DNA of 64,000 bases from Sphingobacterium sp. GVS05A (GCF_019969845.1 NZ_JAHXYR010000013.1:62001-126000), one strand, 5' to 3'. Positions 27,537 through 36,730 are shown, numbered from the stretch's first letter. Made by a program: numbers and translations. Notes: generated by a model not told the origin, from the letters alone.

Positions 27537-29255
27537 ATGAAAAAACTTCCAATTTTATTCCTTCTACTGATTTTTAATACACTCTATTCTCAAAATCTTA
27601 CGCCGTACGAAAAAGGTAATGGCAATCAATCCACGACTTTTGAAGACATGCGTGAATTCTATCGGGGATTGTCAAGGCAATTTCCAACGATTAGTTATGA
27701 AACAAGGGGTGAGGACGATAATAAGGCTCCGATTGATGTAGTGATTTTCAACCCCTCAGAACAAACTTTGGAAGGATCGAGAAAAGACAAGTCAGTGTTG
27801 TTTATCAATAATGGGATTCATCCAGGTGAGCCAGATGGAATTGACGCAACAATGATGCTCATGAGAGATTTGGCGACAGGAAGAATAAAAACGCCTAAAA
27901 ATGTAATTATTGCTGCCATAGCTAGCTATAATGTAAGTGGTATGCTAAACCGAAATGGTTTTTCTAGAGCGAATCAAAACGGACCAGAGGAGTATGGGTT
28001 TCGTGGGAACGCAAGAAATTACGATTTAAATAGGGATTTTATAAAAACAGATACCAGAAATTCGAGGAGTTTTCAGCAGATTTTTCAATGGATAAAACCG
28101 GATGTGTTTATTGACAATCATGTCAGTAATGGAGCAGATTATCAATATACGTTCACCTATATTTCCACCAATAAGGAGCGTTTGGGAAAGGAGTTAGGAG
28201 ACTATTTTAATGGTCATATGCAACGAAAACTACTTATGGATCTTGAAAATGACGGTTTTATTTCCGTCCCTTATGTCAATATTCATAATGATGTTCCGGA
28301 TGGTGGTTTTCCAGTTTTTATGGATTCGCCGCGATATGCAACAGGCTATACAAGTCTATTCAATGTAATTGGTACCGTCGTGGAAACACATATGTTGAAG
28401 CCTTATAAAGAACGGGTAAAGGCAACATATGATTATATGCTATATAACCTCAAATTTATTGATGAGAACCATAAAGCTATCCGACAAAAAAGAATAGAAA
28501 ATCTCACACAGTATCGTATAGGGAAAAGATATCCCATTATGTGGAAACTCGATTCTACAAAATATGAAAACATCGATTTTAAAGGTTTTGAGGCTAAATA
28601 TAAGCCTAGTGAAGTTTCCTCAGAAAGTAGATTATGGTATGACCGAAATGCAAAATTTTCAAAACAAGTTAAATTATATAACACCTATATCCCAACCAAA
28701 GAGATTACTATACCAAAGTATTATGTAATTCCACAATCCGAATGGAAAATTATTGATTTACTGAAACTCAATCAGATCAAATTGAATCCAATACAAAAGG
28801 ATTCTTTTATTACTGTAGAACAATATAAGATCAAAGATTTTAAGACAACTTCAGGCCCCTATGAGGGACATTATCTCCATTATGATACTCATGTATTCAA
28901 AGAATTGAAGAAAATTAAGTTCATAGCTGGGGACTTCTTGGTCCCGCTGAATCAAGACGGGGTAAAATTTCTTTTAGAAACACTGGAACCAGAAGCGATT
29001 GATTCCTATTTCAACTGGAATTTCTTTGATGCGATTTTAGGGCAAAAAGAATACTATTCAGCCTATGTTTTTGAAGATACTGCTGCGAAACTTTTAAAAG
29101 AAGATAAAGATCTAAAATTTGCATTTGATAAAGAGAGAGCAAGCAATCCAAAATTTGCTGCTGACGCAAAAGCACAGTTAGACTGGATATACAGACATTC
29201 GAACTATTATGAAAAGTCACACCTTCTTTATCCTATTTTTAGGATTATGCCTTAG
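27537..29255 (+). CDS. Secreted M14-family zinc carboxypeptidase
   Basis: A 572-residue exported metallopeptidase with a signal peptide ending near LYSQ (residue 19). Zinc ligands are H95 and E98 in GIHPGEPDG and H195 in FIDNHVSNG; the catalytic glutamate is probably E283 in VVETHMLKP. The long C-terminal region (about 300-572) has no domain I recognise and is probably a beta-rich accessory part, common in Bacteroidota M14 proteins. It acts on peptides or peptidoglycan cross-links in the periplasm or outside the cell. It stands alone among decayed genes. Confidence 0.88.
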   Translation: MKKLPILFLLLIFNTLYSQNLTPYEKGNGNQSTTFEDMREFYRGLSRQFPTISYETRGEDDNKAPIDVVIFNPSEQTLEGSRKDKSVLFINNGIHPGEPDGIDATMMLMRDLATGRIKTPKNVIIAAIASYNVSGMLNRNGFSRANQNGPEEYGFRGNARNYDLNRDFIKTDTRNSRSFQQIFQWIKPDVFIDNHVSNGADYQYTFTYISTNKERLGKELGDYFNGHMQRKLLMDLENDGFISVPYVNIHNDVPDGGFPVFMDSPRYATGYTSLFNVIGTVVETHMLKPYKERVKATYDYMLYNLKFIDENHKAIRQKRIENLTQYRIGKRYPIMWKLDSTKYENIDFKGFEAKYKPSEVSSESRLWYDRNAKFSKQVKLYNTYIPTKEITIPKYYVIPQSEWKIIDLLKLNQIKLNPIQKDSFITVEQYKIKDFKTTSGPYEGHYLHYDTHVFKELKKIKFIAGDFLVPLNQDGVKFLLETLEPEAIDSYFNWNFFDAILGQKEYYSAYVFEDTAAKLLKEDKDLKFAFDKERASNPKFAADAKAQLDWIYRHSNYYEKSHLLYPIFRIMP

Positions 29256-29320
29256 GTACTTGTAAATGGCCGAGATTCTGTTACAAATTTCCCTAATTAA
29301 GTTACACTGATTATTACTGT

Positions 29321-29773
29321 TTTTCAGAACATTATGTCTATACCGACGAGGTGTTTTCAGCCGATTTTTCCGTGCACGGGGAAGCAGTTGAAGCAGTGAG
29401 AGGAAGTGAAATTGCCTATTTTACATTAGGTCTTCCGATTAATTCGGCATTGTGGGAGTAACAGTTTCCCCTTATTTTAAGGAACGTGATTGATGCCTGT
29501 AAGATCAACGGAACAAAACTTGTATTTTTTGATAAGACCTATATGTATTCTCAGAATGATCATGATTTGACTGAAGAAACAATTGCTGGTAGAAAGAAAG
29601 AATTACCGTTTAATCTTGAAGTGGCCATCAAGGTGCGCAGAGCGAATCTTAAAAAGGCGTTTATCCCAATGACTTCAAACGTAGAAGTAGATGACCACTT
29701 TATCACAGGACACAATCCTTTTAGTTCCAAAGAGATGACCAAGATTGCTTTCCAGCAACTTGAAGGAAAATAA
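29321..29773 (+). pseudogene. Chimeric remnant: epimerase-like start joined to DJ-1/PfpI-like end
   Basis: The frame 29321-29458 reads like the interior of an NAD-dependent epimerase (VFSADFSVHGEAVEAVRGSE) and is broken by an in-frame TAA at 29459. After the stop the same frame continues with NVIDACKINGTKLVFFDKTY, still epimerase-like. It then changes character from about position 29590 to LPFNLEVAIKVRRANLKKAF and VDDHFITGHNPFSSKEMTK, which is the C-terminal signature of DJ-1/PfpI proteins. The parts seem to have been joined by a deletion. The N-terminus of the first gene and most of the second are missing, so it is a remnant. Confidence 0.6.
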
Positions 29774-29831
29774 ATTGATAAATTGAATTCAATGATCAAC
29801 AATAGTTACGTTAATCATTAAAATTCTAATA

Positions 29832-30289
29832 ATGGCACAGAACATGAAAGCGGAAAACGATCCGCAAATCCTTTTGGGTATCCGAGAATTTTTGAAAGCA
29901 CTAAATAATAGCAAATATCCTCAAGCATTTAAAGAAAATGTGATAAATACGGCCCTCTCGTCAGCAGAATTCACATTGGGGCATCTTGATGGTTCACTTC
30001 AAATAAAGATATATACAATCTGTAGAGAAGCTTTGCCCGTATCCCGAAAAGTTTGGTGGAAACATTGCTTGCATTAAATGAAACATATCCTATCAGCGAT
30101 AAAAATGCAATCCAATTGCTTTCAAAGGCAAAAATTACGCCTCAAAATCTTGAAAATAAAGTGAATGTTATTTTAACTTTGGATGTAAAATCATCGGAAA
30201 AAAATACAGCAGAATTGAAAAATCTATTTAATGAAGCAGTCCTTCGCACCAAGGGTTTATATCACCCAAAATTTGATTTTAAGAAGTAA
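29832..30289 (+). pseudogene. Frameshifted hypothetical gene
   Basis: Two frames seem to make one protein of about 150 residues. The first (from 29832) reads MAQNMKAENDPQILLGIREF and runs to IYTICREA. From about 30030 the other frame gives SFARIPKSLVETLLALNETY and continues to a stop at 30289 with LRTKGLYHPKFDFKK. A single-base indel near 30028-30035 would join them. The helical, charged sequence matches no family I know. It lies beside other decayed genes. Confidence 0.5.
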
Positions 30290-30333
30290 TACAGATCTGA
30301 CCTATTTGAATATCACTGCAAATAAGAGGTAAA

Positions 30334-31131
30334 TTATGTTGCTTTAGTATCTTCGGTATTTTTGGCTGCTGTTTGCACAACTTTGTTGACCCTGCTTTTG
30401 GCGGGTGATTTAACTGCAGCTGCTTTAGGAGCCGGTGATGTTGCTTTTGTAGGCGTGACCATAGACTGCTGTTGTTTGGTTGAACTAGAGGTATTTTTGA
30501 CTGTTGCTTGAGCGACTTTGGGGGTTGTTCTTTTGGCCGGTGATTTAACTGCAGTTGTTTTAGGAGCTGATGATATTGTTTTTGTTGGTGCGGGCTTAGG
30601 CTGTTGTTTGGTTGAACTAGGGGTATTTTTGGCTGCTGTTTGCACAACTTTGGGAGCACTGCCTTTTGTAGACGAATTAACTGCGGCTGCTTTAGGAGCC
30701 GGTGATGTTGCTTTTATAGGCGTGACCTTAGGCTGTTGTTTGGTTGAACTAAGTGTATTTTTAACTGCTGCTTGAGCGACTTTAGGTTGTTGATTATCTA
30801 CGTTTGTCGTTTTAGTAACTGGTTGAGCATCTTTAATTAGTGTTTTTTTAGCTGATGCTTTAGGTGTATTTTCTTTGATAGGAGTAGACTTACTCTTATC
30901 AACAACAAGTTCTTTTTTTACAAGTTTTTCTTTTGCTGATTTAACGCTTTTTTTCTTTAAATCCTTGTTTTTAATGCCTTCTGTCAATAATTTGGCGGTT
31001 TTTTCTATCCGGTTACGAAACTCCTTTTCGCTTAAATGAGCACGCAAATACTCGATCGCACTGTGTAGATGAGTAATTACTTGATTTTTTAATTCTTTTT
31101 TAGGAGATTGAATTTTTGCAGATTTTGCCAT
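30334..31131 (-). CDS. Histone-H1-like Lys/Ala/Pro/Thr-rich repeat protein
   Basis: A 265-residue, strongly basic protein. Residues 1-75 form a helical domain (ITHLHSAIEYLRAHLSEKEF). The rest is low-complexity sequence built from three and a half tandem units of 44-45 residues, each with a PKVAQAAVKNT-SSTKQQP block and an ATSPAPKAAAVKSPAK block. SPAK/PKAAA-type sequence is like eukaryotic linker histones and bacterial H1-like nucleoid proteins, so DNA binding is likely, though not shown. The repeats make the gene prone to length change. The opposite strand shows a long shadow ORF, which I reject. Confidence 0.75.
   Translation of the reverse strand: MAKSAKIQSPKKELKNQVITHLHSAIEYLRAHLSEKEFRNRIEKTAKLLTEGIKNKDLKKKSVKSAKEKLVKKELVVDKSKSTPIKENTPKASAKKTLIKDAQPVTKTTNVDNQQPKVAQAAVKNTLSSTKQQPKVTPIKATSPAPKAAAVNSSTKGSAPKVVQTAAKNTPSSTKQQPKPAPTKTISSAPKTTAVKSPAKRTTPKVAQATVKNTSSSTKQQQSMVTPTKATSPAPKAAAVKSPAKSRVNKVVQTAAKNTEDTKAT
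30365..30779. repeat. Tandem in-gene repeat, about 132-135 bp per unit
   Basis: Corresponding landmarks (the GGTGATGTTGCTTTT-type block) recur at about 30434, 30569 and 30701, giving unit lengths of 135 and 132 bp. The units are diverged, not identical, and encode the 44-45 residue repeat of the H1-like protein. Confidence 0.7.
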
Positions 31132-31201
31132 AATTTATCGTTGCTTTGGGAATTAACATAAATATAACATTAATTTAATCATAAATACAATAAGTGACAA
31201 T

Positions 31202-31531
31202 AAATTTTATTGACTGATAACTGATAAGTATTGGAAGGGCGTTCTACTCGCATTTGGGAATACAGCAAAATTAAACAATATTATAAAGAAATATGGGGAA
31301 ATTGATAAGCCTGGATTCGTATTTATGACAAATTATGACAGTAGCGCCTGTTATTGAGGATCAATAGGGGTAATCTCTTTGGACCCAGTTAAAAATTAGC
31401 TGTTACCGACGGAGCCACGTTTCATCTTACGATGAAACAAGCAAATTTGATGATATGAGATGGACGCATACCGGAGACGGTCAGGTATACCAATATTCAT
31501 GATCTCATGCTTTTGGGCCAGTACATGAGTA
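31202..31531. other. Stretch without an intact gene
   Basis: About 330 bp with stops in all frames. Short coding-like pieces appear (for example KFDDMRWTHTGDGQVYQYS on the plus strand), but none is long enough to assign. It reads as decayed DNA upstream of the fragment at 31532. Confidence 0.4.
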
Positions 31532-31802
31532 ATGGCAAAGTTTGAGGGAATTGATCTGCTGAATAGATTTGCTACCGCTTTTCCTTCGACTACAGCAGAT
31601 GGCAAAAAGATTAAAAATTATCTTTCCTCTGCATATAGAATCGCCATAGGAAAGATTAGAGATAACGATGTATTGCAACATTCAAATGGTTGGGCGAGTT
31701 ATTCAAGCATCCCATAGCGGAACAATTGCAGTCTTGAGTAATAATGCAAAAATAGGCGTCGTGATAATAGGTAATGAAATCGCCAAGATCCTTTTAAGAT
31801 AG
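31532..31802 (+). pseudogene. Decayed fragment, possibly a serine-hydrolase C-terminus
   Basis: One frame reads FEGIDLLNRFATAFPSTTAD to 31717. The neighbouring frame carries on to a TAG at 31802 with QASHSGTIAVLSNNAKIGVV, which resembles the C-terminal HxG region of beta-lactamase-related serine hydrolases. The frames are joined only if a base is inserted or lost near 31700. The similarity is weak and based on a short stretch. Confidence 0.3.
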
Positions 31803-31807
31803 ATACC

Positions 31808-32312
31808 TCAGAACGCTAATTTACTATAAAAATCTAAACTGACAAGCACGACTGATGTCTCAATTTGTCGCAAGGGGATATTCCAATATTTCCGTAGTAA
31901 TTCTTCTTTTTCTATATGGCTAACTTGACGAAAGCCGTTTTTTACATAGAAATCAATTGCCCAATTGGCATTAGCCCAAGTGCCAATTAGGATGGGTTTA
32001 TTGGTAAGTGTTGAAAGGTGTTTTAACAATTTGCCACCAATTCCATTGTTTCTCGCTGTCGTCCTCACATATGCATGGCGGATTAGGGTTACATCTGATT
32101 TGTGTTGAATCCCCATTACACCAAGTATAGCGTTATCTTGGTGATAGCACCAAAATTCAACCCCATCAGCAATTTGGTCCCGCAACTCGTGTTCATCCAT
32201 ATAAGGCTCTTTCCATCGATCTTCGGGTATCTTACCCTTGTAAGCTGTAGGATGCATCGTTAATAATCTCGTACATCGTATTGAATTCTGAATTCAGACT
32301 CTTTCGTATCAT
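31808..32312 (-). pseudogene. GNAT acetyltransferase with a frameshift near the 5' end
   Basis: The main open frame (31808-32257, 149 codons) holds the acetyl-CoA-binding part with RTTARNNGIGGKLLKHLSTL and FYVKNGFRQVSHIEKEELL. The expected N-terminal beta strand is missing from that frame but is found just upstream in another frame, MIRKSLNSEFNTMYEIINDA, beginning at 32312. One extra base at about 32247-32253 separates the two; without it the protein would run INDAS-TAYKGKIPEDRW, as is normal for the family. The gene is either recently broken or carries an assembly error. A shortened protein from 32257 would lack part of the fold. Confidence 0.65.
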
Positions 32313-32390
32313 ATCCCTTAACATATAATTCGTGAAATATTTTTCTTTGTTATTTTATAAATCAAAATTATAAGACTGAGGTGGCATAGT

Positions 32391-32407
32391 ACTTTACATA
32401 TGTTGAG
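32391..32407. promoter_or_regulatory. Dyad motif ACTTTACATATGTTGAG next to Crp/Fnr gene
   Basis: The core ACATATGT is a perfect palindrome. The motif lies 8 nt beyond the stop codon of the Crp/Fnr gene and about 80 nt upstream of the GNAT start. Two similar copies lie by the second Crp/Fnr gene (60239-60255 and 60068-60084). It could be an operator for this regulator type; see findings. Confidence 0.5.
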
Positions 32408-32414
32408 AAAATTA

Positions 32415-33002
32415 CTATTTTAACTGCTTACGAATTCTACTAAGCTGAGTGGGGGTAATGCCTAGATGGGAAGCGATGTCTCGTAAGGGGACGTAGTTCT
32501 CTATATTAGAATGACGTTTTAAAAATTTCTCATATCTATTTTGAGCTTCCTCCATGACGATGGATACTTCTCGTTCTTCTTTATCGATGACCCAATTCTT
32601 TTCAAGATAATGAATATAAAAGGATTTTAGGTCGTCTGTTTGGAAAAGCAGTTCTCTGAACTTTTTATAGGAAAGACTCAATAATGAACAGTGGGTTATG
32701 GCTTGAAGGGTAAATTTTGATGGACGATTTAGAATGCAGGAAACTGTGGATGCGACAAAGTCACCCCCAACAGCAATATTCTTGTTATAAATTTGTCCCT
32801 TTTCATCACTTATATATGCTCTTAAATAACCTGTGTGCAAAAAGCAAAACTCACGTCCAATGGAACCCTGTTGCACAAGTACTTGATTTCTTTCGAGGTT
32901 CACAACTGTTGCTATTTTTAAAAGCTTCTCAAATGAAACTTGTGAAATTTTATGATATGAGTATATTTTTTCCTTAAAGAGTTGTTTCAACGATTCTTCC
33001 AT
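32415..33002 (-). CDS. Crp/Fnr-family transcriptional regulator
   Basis: A 195-residue regulator with an N-terminal cyclic-nucleotide-binding-like beta-roll (about 15-120) and a short C-terminal helix-turn-helix at the very end (PLRDIASHLGITPTQLSRIRKQL). No Fnr cysteine cluster is seen, so it is not an iron-sulfur sensor. It is a paralogue of the regulator at 60269-60865 with a nearly identical recognition helix (LGITPTQLSRIRK versus LSITPTQLSRIRK). It lies between the MFS pump gene and the broken GNAT gene on the same strand. Confidence 0.9.
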   Translation of the reverse strand: MEESLKQLFKEKIYSYHKISQVSFEKLLKIATVVNLERNQVLVQQGSIGREFCFLHTGYLRAYISDEKGQIYNKNIAVGGDFVASTVSCILNRPSKFTLQAITHCSLLSLSYKKFRELLFQTDDLKSFYIHYLEKNWVIDKEEREVSIVMEEAQNRYEKFLKRHSNIENYVPLRDIASHLGITPTQLSRIRKQLK

Positions 33003-33142
33003 TGGGATAAAAATAGCAAATTTAAGACAGTAGTAATTGCGTCGTGTAAATTTTGTGTTTGTTTTATAAAGTATCGATTGTGCTTTCTATTGTCGTTTAC
33101 TTCTATAACAATTCTTTTATTAAATTATGTTAGAATACACAA

Positions 33143-33172
33143 AAGCAACCTTTCCGGTGCCGGAGGTTGCTT
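33143..33172 (-). terminator. Probable terminator of the MFS gene
   Basis: The stem AAGCAACCT / AGGTTGCTT with an inner CCGG-TG-CCGG pairing lies in the gap between the MFS and Crp/Fnr genes. Only four T residues follow on the minus strand, so efficiency is uncertain. Confidence 0.5.
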
Positions 33173-33209
33173 AAGTTACACCACAAAGCAGCTGATATGG
33201 TTTCAGCGT

Positions 33210-34391
33210 TTATTCACAGACCGATGGAGCAAGTTTTGTGTGCATTGTCTCTTCACTTTCTGTATTTTCTTTTGGAAAACTGACAAAACTCATAGCGAAT
33301 GTTACAGCGAGCAACAGAATACTTACCCATAAAACATAATGAACTCCGTAATACGCGCTTATTACCCCACCGAGAAATGCACCTAAGGATATGCCAATAT
33401 TGAATGATGAAGTAAGTAAGCTATTGACAAATTCTAAGGCATGATGAGGAACAGACTGTGTTGTTCTGATATTTGAAACTAAAAAGCCTCCCGTATGAAT
33501 CATTCCCCAAAGGGAAACAATAACGACCATTGGCGTAAAGATTCCACCTAGGTAGTAAGCTAAAACCTGTACTATAATTAAAGAAGCCAAAAATAGTCTT
33601 GCAGTCAATAACACATTTCTATTCAGGGCTAATCCCATAAGCCAGTTTCCTAAAGTTCCCATGCCACCAAAAAGAAGCAACATGATACTGATCTGTGCCC
33701 CATCCATTTTTGTAATTTGCTCAAGATAGGCAGTAAGATAAGTATAGCTAGAAAACATTGCTGCTAAAGTACAAATAGTAGAAATCAGATTGAGCCACAA
33801 TTGTGGACTTTTTAGAACGGATATCTGATTCTGTGCAGATTTCGTATTATCTGCTGGGATAGAAGGTACGAAGAGTAATAGACCGATAAAAGCAATCAAA
33901 CTGATTGCGCTACTGAGGAAGAACGAAGCCTGCCAATTGTGGAAGAGATCTACAGCATAAGTCGTTAATGGGATACCTAATACTGTAGCTAAGCTTAGCC
34001 CTAACATCACTGTAGAAACACCTTTTGCACCACTGTTTTTAAAGGCTATGGCAATAGAGATATTCCAGAATAGGGGATGTAAAATGGCTGGTAGTATACG
34101 TGCGACCATGAGTATCGAGAAATTTGACGAAAATGCTGAGATTAAGTTTGAGAAAACGAATATGCTCATGACCAAACACAAAAGGAGTTTTCGATTTATT
34201 TTGGTCGTGAATGAAGTGATAAAAGGAGAGGAGACTGCGACAGTTATGGCAAAAGCACTAAGCAACCACCCCGCAGTATCTATTGATACCTGGAATTGCC
34301 GACTAATTGTCGGAAGGATGCCAACTATCCCAAATTCAGTGGTGATTATGCCAAAAGCGCCCAAGGCCAGGACGTAGATCGAATTTTTCAT
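33210..34391 (-). CDS. MFS transporter (AraJ/YdhP-type drug or sugar efflux)
   Basis: A 12-segment major-facilitator protein of 393 residues. Typical features are the N-terminal FGIVGILPTISRQFQVSIDT, the motif A region between TM2 and TM3 (TSFTTKINRKLLLCLV), MVARILPAILHPLFWNISIA and GMIHTGGFLVSNIRTTQ. This is the pattern of the DHA1 efflux group that includes AraJ and sugar-efflux proteins. It is divergent from an AraC regulator gene, which probably controls it. Substrate is not predictable. Confidence 0.9.
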   Translation of the reverse strand: MKNSIYVLALGAFGIITTEFGIVGILPTISRQFQVSIDTAGWLLSAFAITVAVSSPFITSFTTKINRKLLLCLVMSIFVFSNLISAFSSNFSILMVARILPAILHPLFWNISIAIAFKNSGAKGVSTVMLGLSLATVLGIPLTTYAVDLFHNWQASFFLSSAISLIAFIGLLLFVPSIPADNTKSAQNQISVLKSPQLWLNLISTICTLAAMFSSYTYLTAYLEQITKMDGAQISIMLLLFGGMGTLGNWLMGLALNRNVLLTARLFLASLIIVQVLAYYLGGIFTPMVVIVSLWGMIHTGGFLVSNIRTTQSVPHHALEFVNSLLTSSFNIGISLGAFLGGVISAYYGVHYVLWVSILLLAVTFAMSFVSFPKENTESEETMHTKLAPSVCE

Positions 34392-34476
34392 TGATGTCTA
34401 AAATTTATGTATAGCAAATTTGAACAGAAAAATTATAAAAAATCAGTATATTTTAATGATAAATAGGTATTTTTAC

Positions 34477-35328
34477 ATGATGAAACGCGAGAATATCGAC
34501 CAACTGGTCAAAGTAGAGCATCATAAGGAGGTAAACTGTCCACTAAAAGACAATCAGTTCTCTTTTTTTCAAATCATATATGTGATTTGTGGAAAAGGAT
34601 TCCTTAAGATAAATAACAATACAGCCTCATACAGCGAAGGTAGTCTGATCCTCCTTACACCAAATGATCAGCACTATTTGGAAATTGTCGAGAAAACGGA
34701 ACTTTTGCTTATCAAGTTTAGCGAACGTTATGTTAAGGATTACAAATGGAACAGTATTAATTCTATGGAGTGCCTATTATATGGTGCTTCCTATTTGTCG
34801 GGCTGCATCTTACAGAATAAACCTGATGTTATTTTGGTTGATTCGATTGTATCGTCGCTTCTTCACAATATCAATCATCCAGACCTCTTCCATGAAGAGC
34901 TGACACTACACTATGTTAATGCTATTATTGTAATTGCTGCACGCAATATTTCAAAGATGAGAGTAGAGCATGTAGCCTCTAATACAGACAAGAGGGCATT
35001 GGATATCATTAATTATATCCAAGGAAACATCCATGATCCAGCCCTGTTAAAGGTTTCTTCGATAGCACAAAAATTTGGTTTCTCTGAAAGCTATCTTGGT
35101 AGCTACTTTAAAAAGCAATGTGGTGAAACTATCCAGCATTATATATTGAATTATAAAATAAGATTGATTGAGCATAGACTTCTTTTCAGCGATATGCGGG
35201 TTAACGAAATTGTTTCCGAATTTGGCTTTTCCGACGAAAGCCATCTCAATAAATTCTTTAAAAAGAGGCATGTAATGAGCTTGACTGAATTCAGAAAGAC
35301 AAAAGGACAAACAGAGTTGCAAGCTTAA
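34477..35328 (+). CDS. AraC-family transcriptional regulator
   Basis: A 283-residue regulator with an N-terminal cupin-like sensing domain (QFSFFQIIYVICGKGFLKIN, about 25-150) and two C-terminal AraC helix-turn-helix motifs (about 185-280; SIAQKFGFSESYLGSYFKKQ and IVSEFGFSDESHLNKFFKKR). The frame opens at a TTG at 34420 and another ATG lies at 34456. The ATG at 34477 is preferred because it is preceded by AGGT and gives a normal N-terminus. It is divergent from the MFS pump gene with 85 nt between, which suggests that it regulates the pump. Confidence 0.88.
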   Translation: MMKRENIDQLVKVEHHKEVNCPLKDNQFSFFQIIYVICGKGFLKINNNTASYSEGSLILLTPNDQHYLEIVEKTELLLIKFSERYVKDYKWNSINSMECLLYGASYLSGCILQNKPDVILVDSIVSSLLHNINHPDLFHEELTLHYVNAIIVIAARNISKMRVEHVASNTDKRALDIINYIQGNIHDPALLKVSSIAQKFGFSESYLGSYFKKQCGETIQHYILNYKIRLIEHRLLFSDMRVNEIVSEFGFSDESHLNKFFKKRHVMSLTEFRKTKGQTELQA

Positions 35329-35424
35329 ATAAGACGTCGGAACTATCTGTACCAAGAAATTCGGTAGCAAACGAATGATAGAAAGCTTGAAAAAATGATT
35401 AAAATTGACTCACAAAATATATAA

Positions 35425-35796
35425 ATGGAAAATATTGAAACATCCGAATGGTTTTGGGCTATTGTAGAAAAGGCAGCACTTAGTAGGGAAAAGTTGAAAG
35501 AGATTCTTATTTCTTTTTCTAAAGAGGAAATAATTAGGTTTCAGGAAGAATTTGTGGACGCTTCTATTGAATTACAGTGTGAACCATACACTGATTATAT
35601 GGAAGAGTCAGAAGACGGGAGGGAAGATATTGCAAATTGGGTGGTGAGTAATGGTGAAAATTTCTATTTTGAAATTTTAGATAAGCCAGAGAAAATACCC
35701 CATAATGTTAGTGATTTTACAGAACAGATACTTTATGGGATAGCGGATGAAGTTTGCCTAGAAAAATATGGAGAGTCTACAGGTATTTATACTTGA
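35425..35796 (+). CDS. DUF4240-like protein
   Basis: A 123-residue acidic protein that looks like the DUF4240 family: an opening FWAIVEKAALSREKLKEILI, then FSKEEIIRFQEEFVDASIEL and a central ANWVVSNGENFYFEIL block. Related proteins are common in lone immunity or toxin-adjacent positions, but function is unknown. No partner toxin gene is seen here. Confidence 0.7.
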   Translation: MENIETSEWFWAIVEKAALSREKLKEILISFSKEEIIRFQEEFVDASIELQCEPYTDYMEESEDGREDIANWVVSNGENFYFEILDKPEKIPHNVSDFTEQILYGIADEVCLEKYGESTGIYT

Positions 35797-36215
35797 TTTC
35801 ATATTTATATCCAGCGATAAACAATAGTGTGTACCGGTTTGGGTTGTAATTCTTAGCATAAAGGCCTTTTTCAAATTATAGTTGTATATATATCTGTTCT
35901 TAATCCACTTTGTGGATGCCGTTGATATTTCTCCTATACTTTTCTATAAAATTGCTGAAGTTAGTAAATAAGAGCGAACGGAGCAACAAATCGATGGGTT
36001 TCTCGCAAGTAGATTATCTTTTAGTGCATTTATATATAACGAATAGTCATATCATAAAAACGAATCTTAAACGCTTTACATCGAATATAAGATTGTGGTT
36101 AGTTGTGGTGAAAAATAACGTAGTTTTAAATTGAATTTAACGTTAATCTGTGATCAACACTTTGAAAAAAGTCATAGAAATAATTGAAACTACTTAACGG
36201 AGGTTCATATTTTGA
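35797..36215. other. Stretch without a confident gene
   Basis: This 419-bp AT-rich stretch holds a 74-codon frame (35910-36134) without coding character. A short coding-like piece (DISPILFYKIAEVSK, then ERTEQQIDGFLASRLSFSAF after an in-frame stop) hints at a decayed gene. A GGAGG at 36199-36203 lies 12 nt before the next start. Confidence 0.4.
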
Positions 36216-36677
36216 ATGTATACTTGGAAATATATGAAAAAAATTATCTTTAGGTTTTCGCTGTTTAATCTTCTACTATGTGTTATATTATTTATCCTTT
36301 ATAGAATTGTTATTAGTGGATTAGAGTCTGCTGGTACAACTCTTTTTGATAGTTTTCTTAGTATTATGGATTTGTTTCTAAGTCTTGGGTTTTCAATGCT
36401 ATATGTTGTTGCTATCTGCGTTAGTACCTTGTTGTTTTTTCTAAATCAAATTGAAAAAATTAGGAACAGTTATTTTTTGTCCTTATTGACATTTTCAGGA
36501 ATTCCGTTCTTGTGTGTTGTTTTTCTGGCTGTCACTGTTTTGGTTGATATTTACCAATACAGTGTGACACTGATTCCATTAAAAATACTGTTATACTTTT
36601 CAATAATCTATTTATTATGTACTGTTGTTGAATTTCTAGTGTTCAGAAAGAAGCTTAGAAAAGTAATAGATAGTTGA
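36216..36677 (+). CDS. Small integral membrane protein, unknown
   Basis: A 153-residue, very hydrophobic protein with four predicted membrane segments (around residues 8-30, 45-72, 84-110 and 120-145) and a basic C-terminus (FRKKLRKVIDS). No family was recognised. A GGAGG lies 12 nt before the ATG at 36216; an alternative ATG is at 36234. It lies upstream of and convergent with the clpP operon, with a long inverted repeat in between. Confidence 0.6.
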   Translation: MYTWKYMKKIIFRFSLFNLLLCVILFILYRIVISGLESAGTTLFDSFLSIMDLFLSLGFSMLYVVAICVSTLLFFLNQIEKIRNSYFLSLLTFSGIPFLCVVFLAVTVLVDIYQYSVTLIPLKILLYFSIIYLLCTVVEFLVFRKKLRKVIDS

Positions 36678-36730
36678 TTTGAATATAGATGTGGAAAAGC
36701 TAATTATATACCTTCGCTAGATAATATAAT

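Noticed and set aside
30279..30659. Minus-strand 126-codon frame within the H1-like gene
   Set aside because: Shadow frame on the same strand; the repeat protein in the other frame has a proper start, domain and composition.
30365..30779. Tandem repeats that could suggest a CRISPR array
   Set aside because: Units of 132-135 bp are diverged and in-frame with a coding sequence; no short identical repeats with unique spacers.
35910..36134. Plus-strand 74-codon ORF
   Set aside because: No coding composition, no ribosome-binding site and no recognised family.
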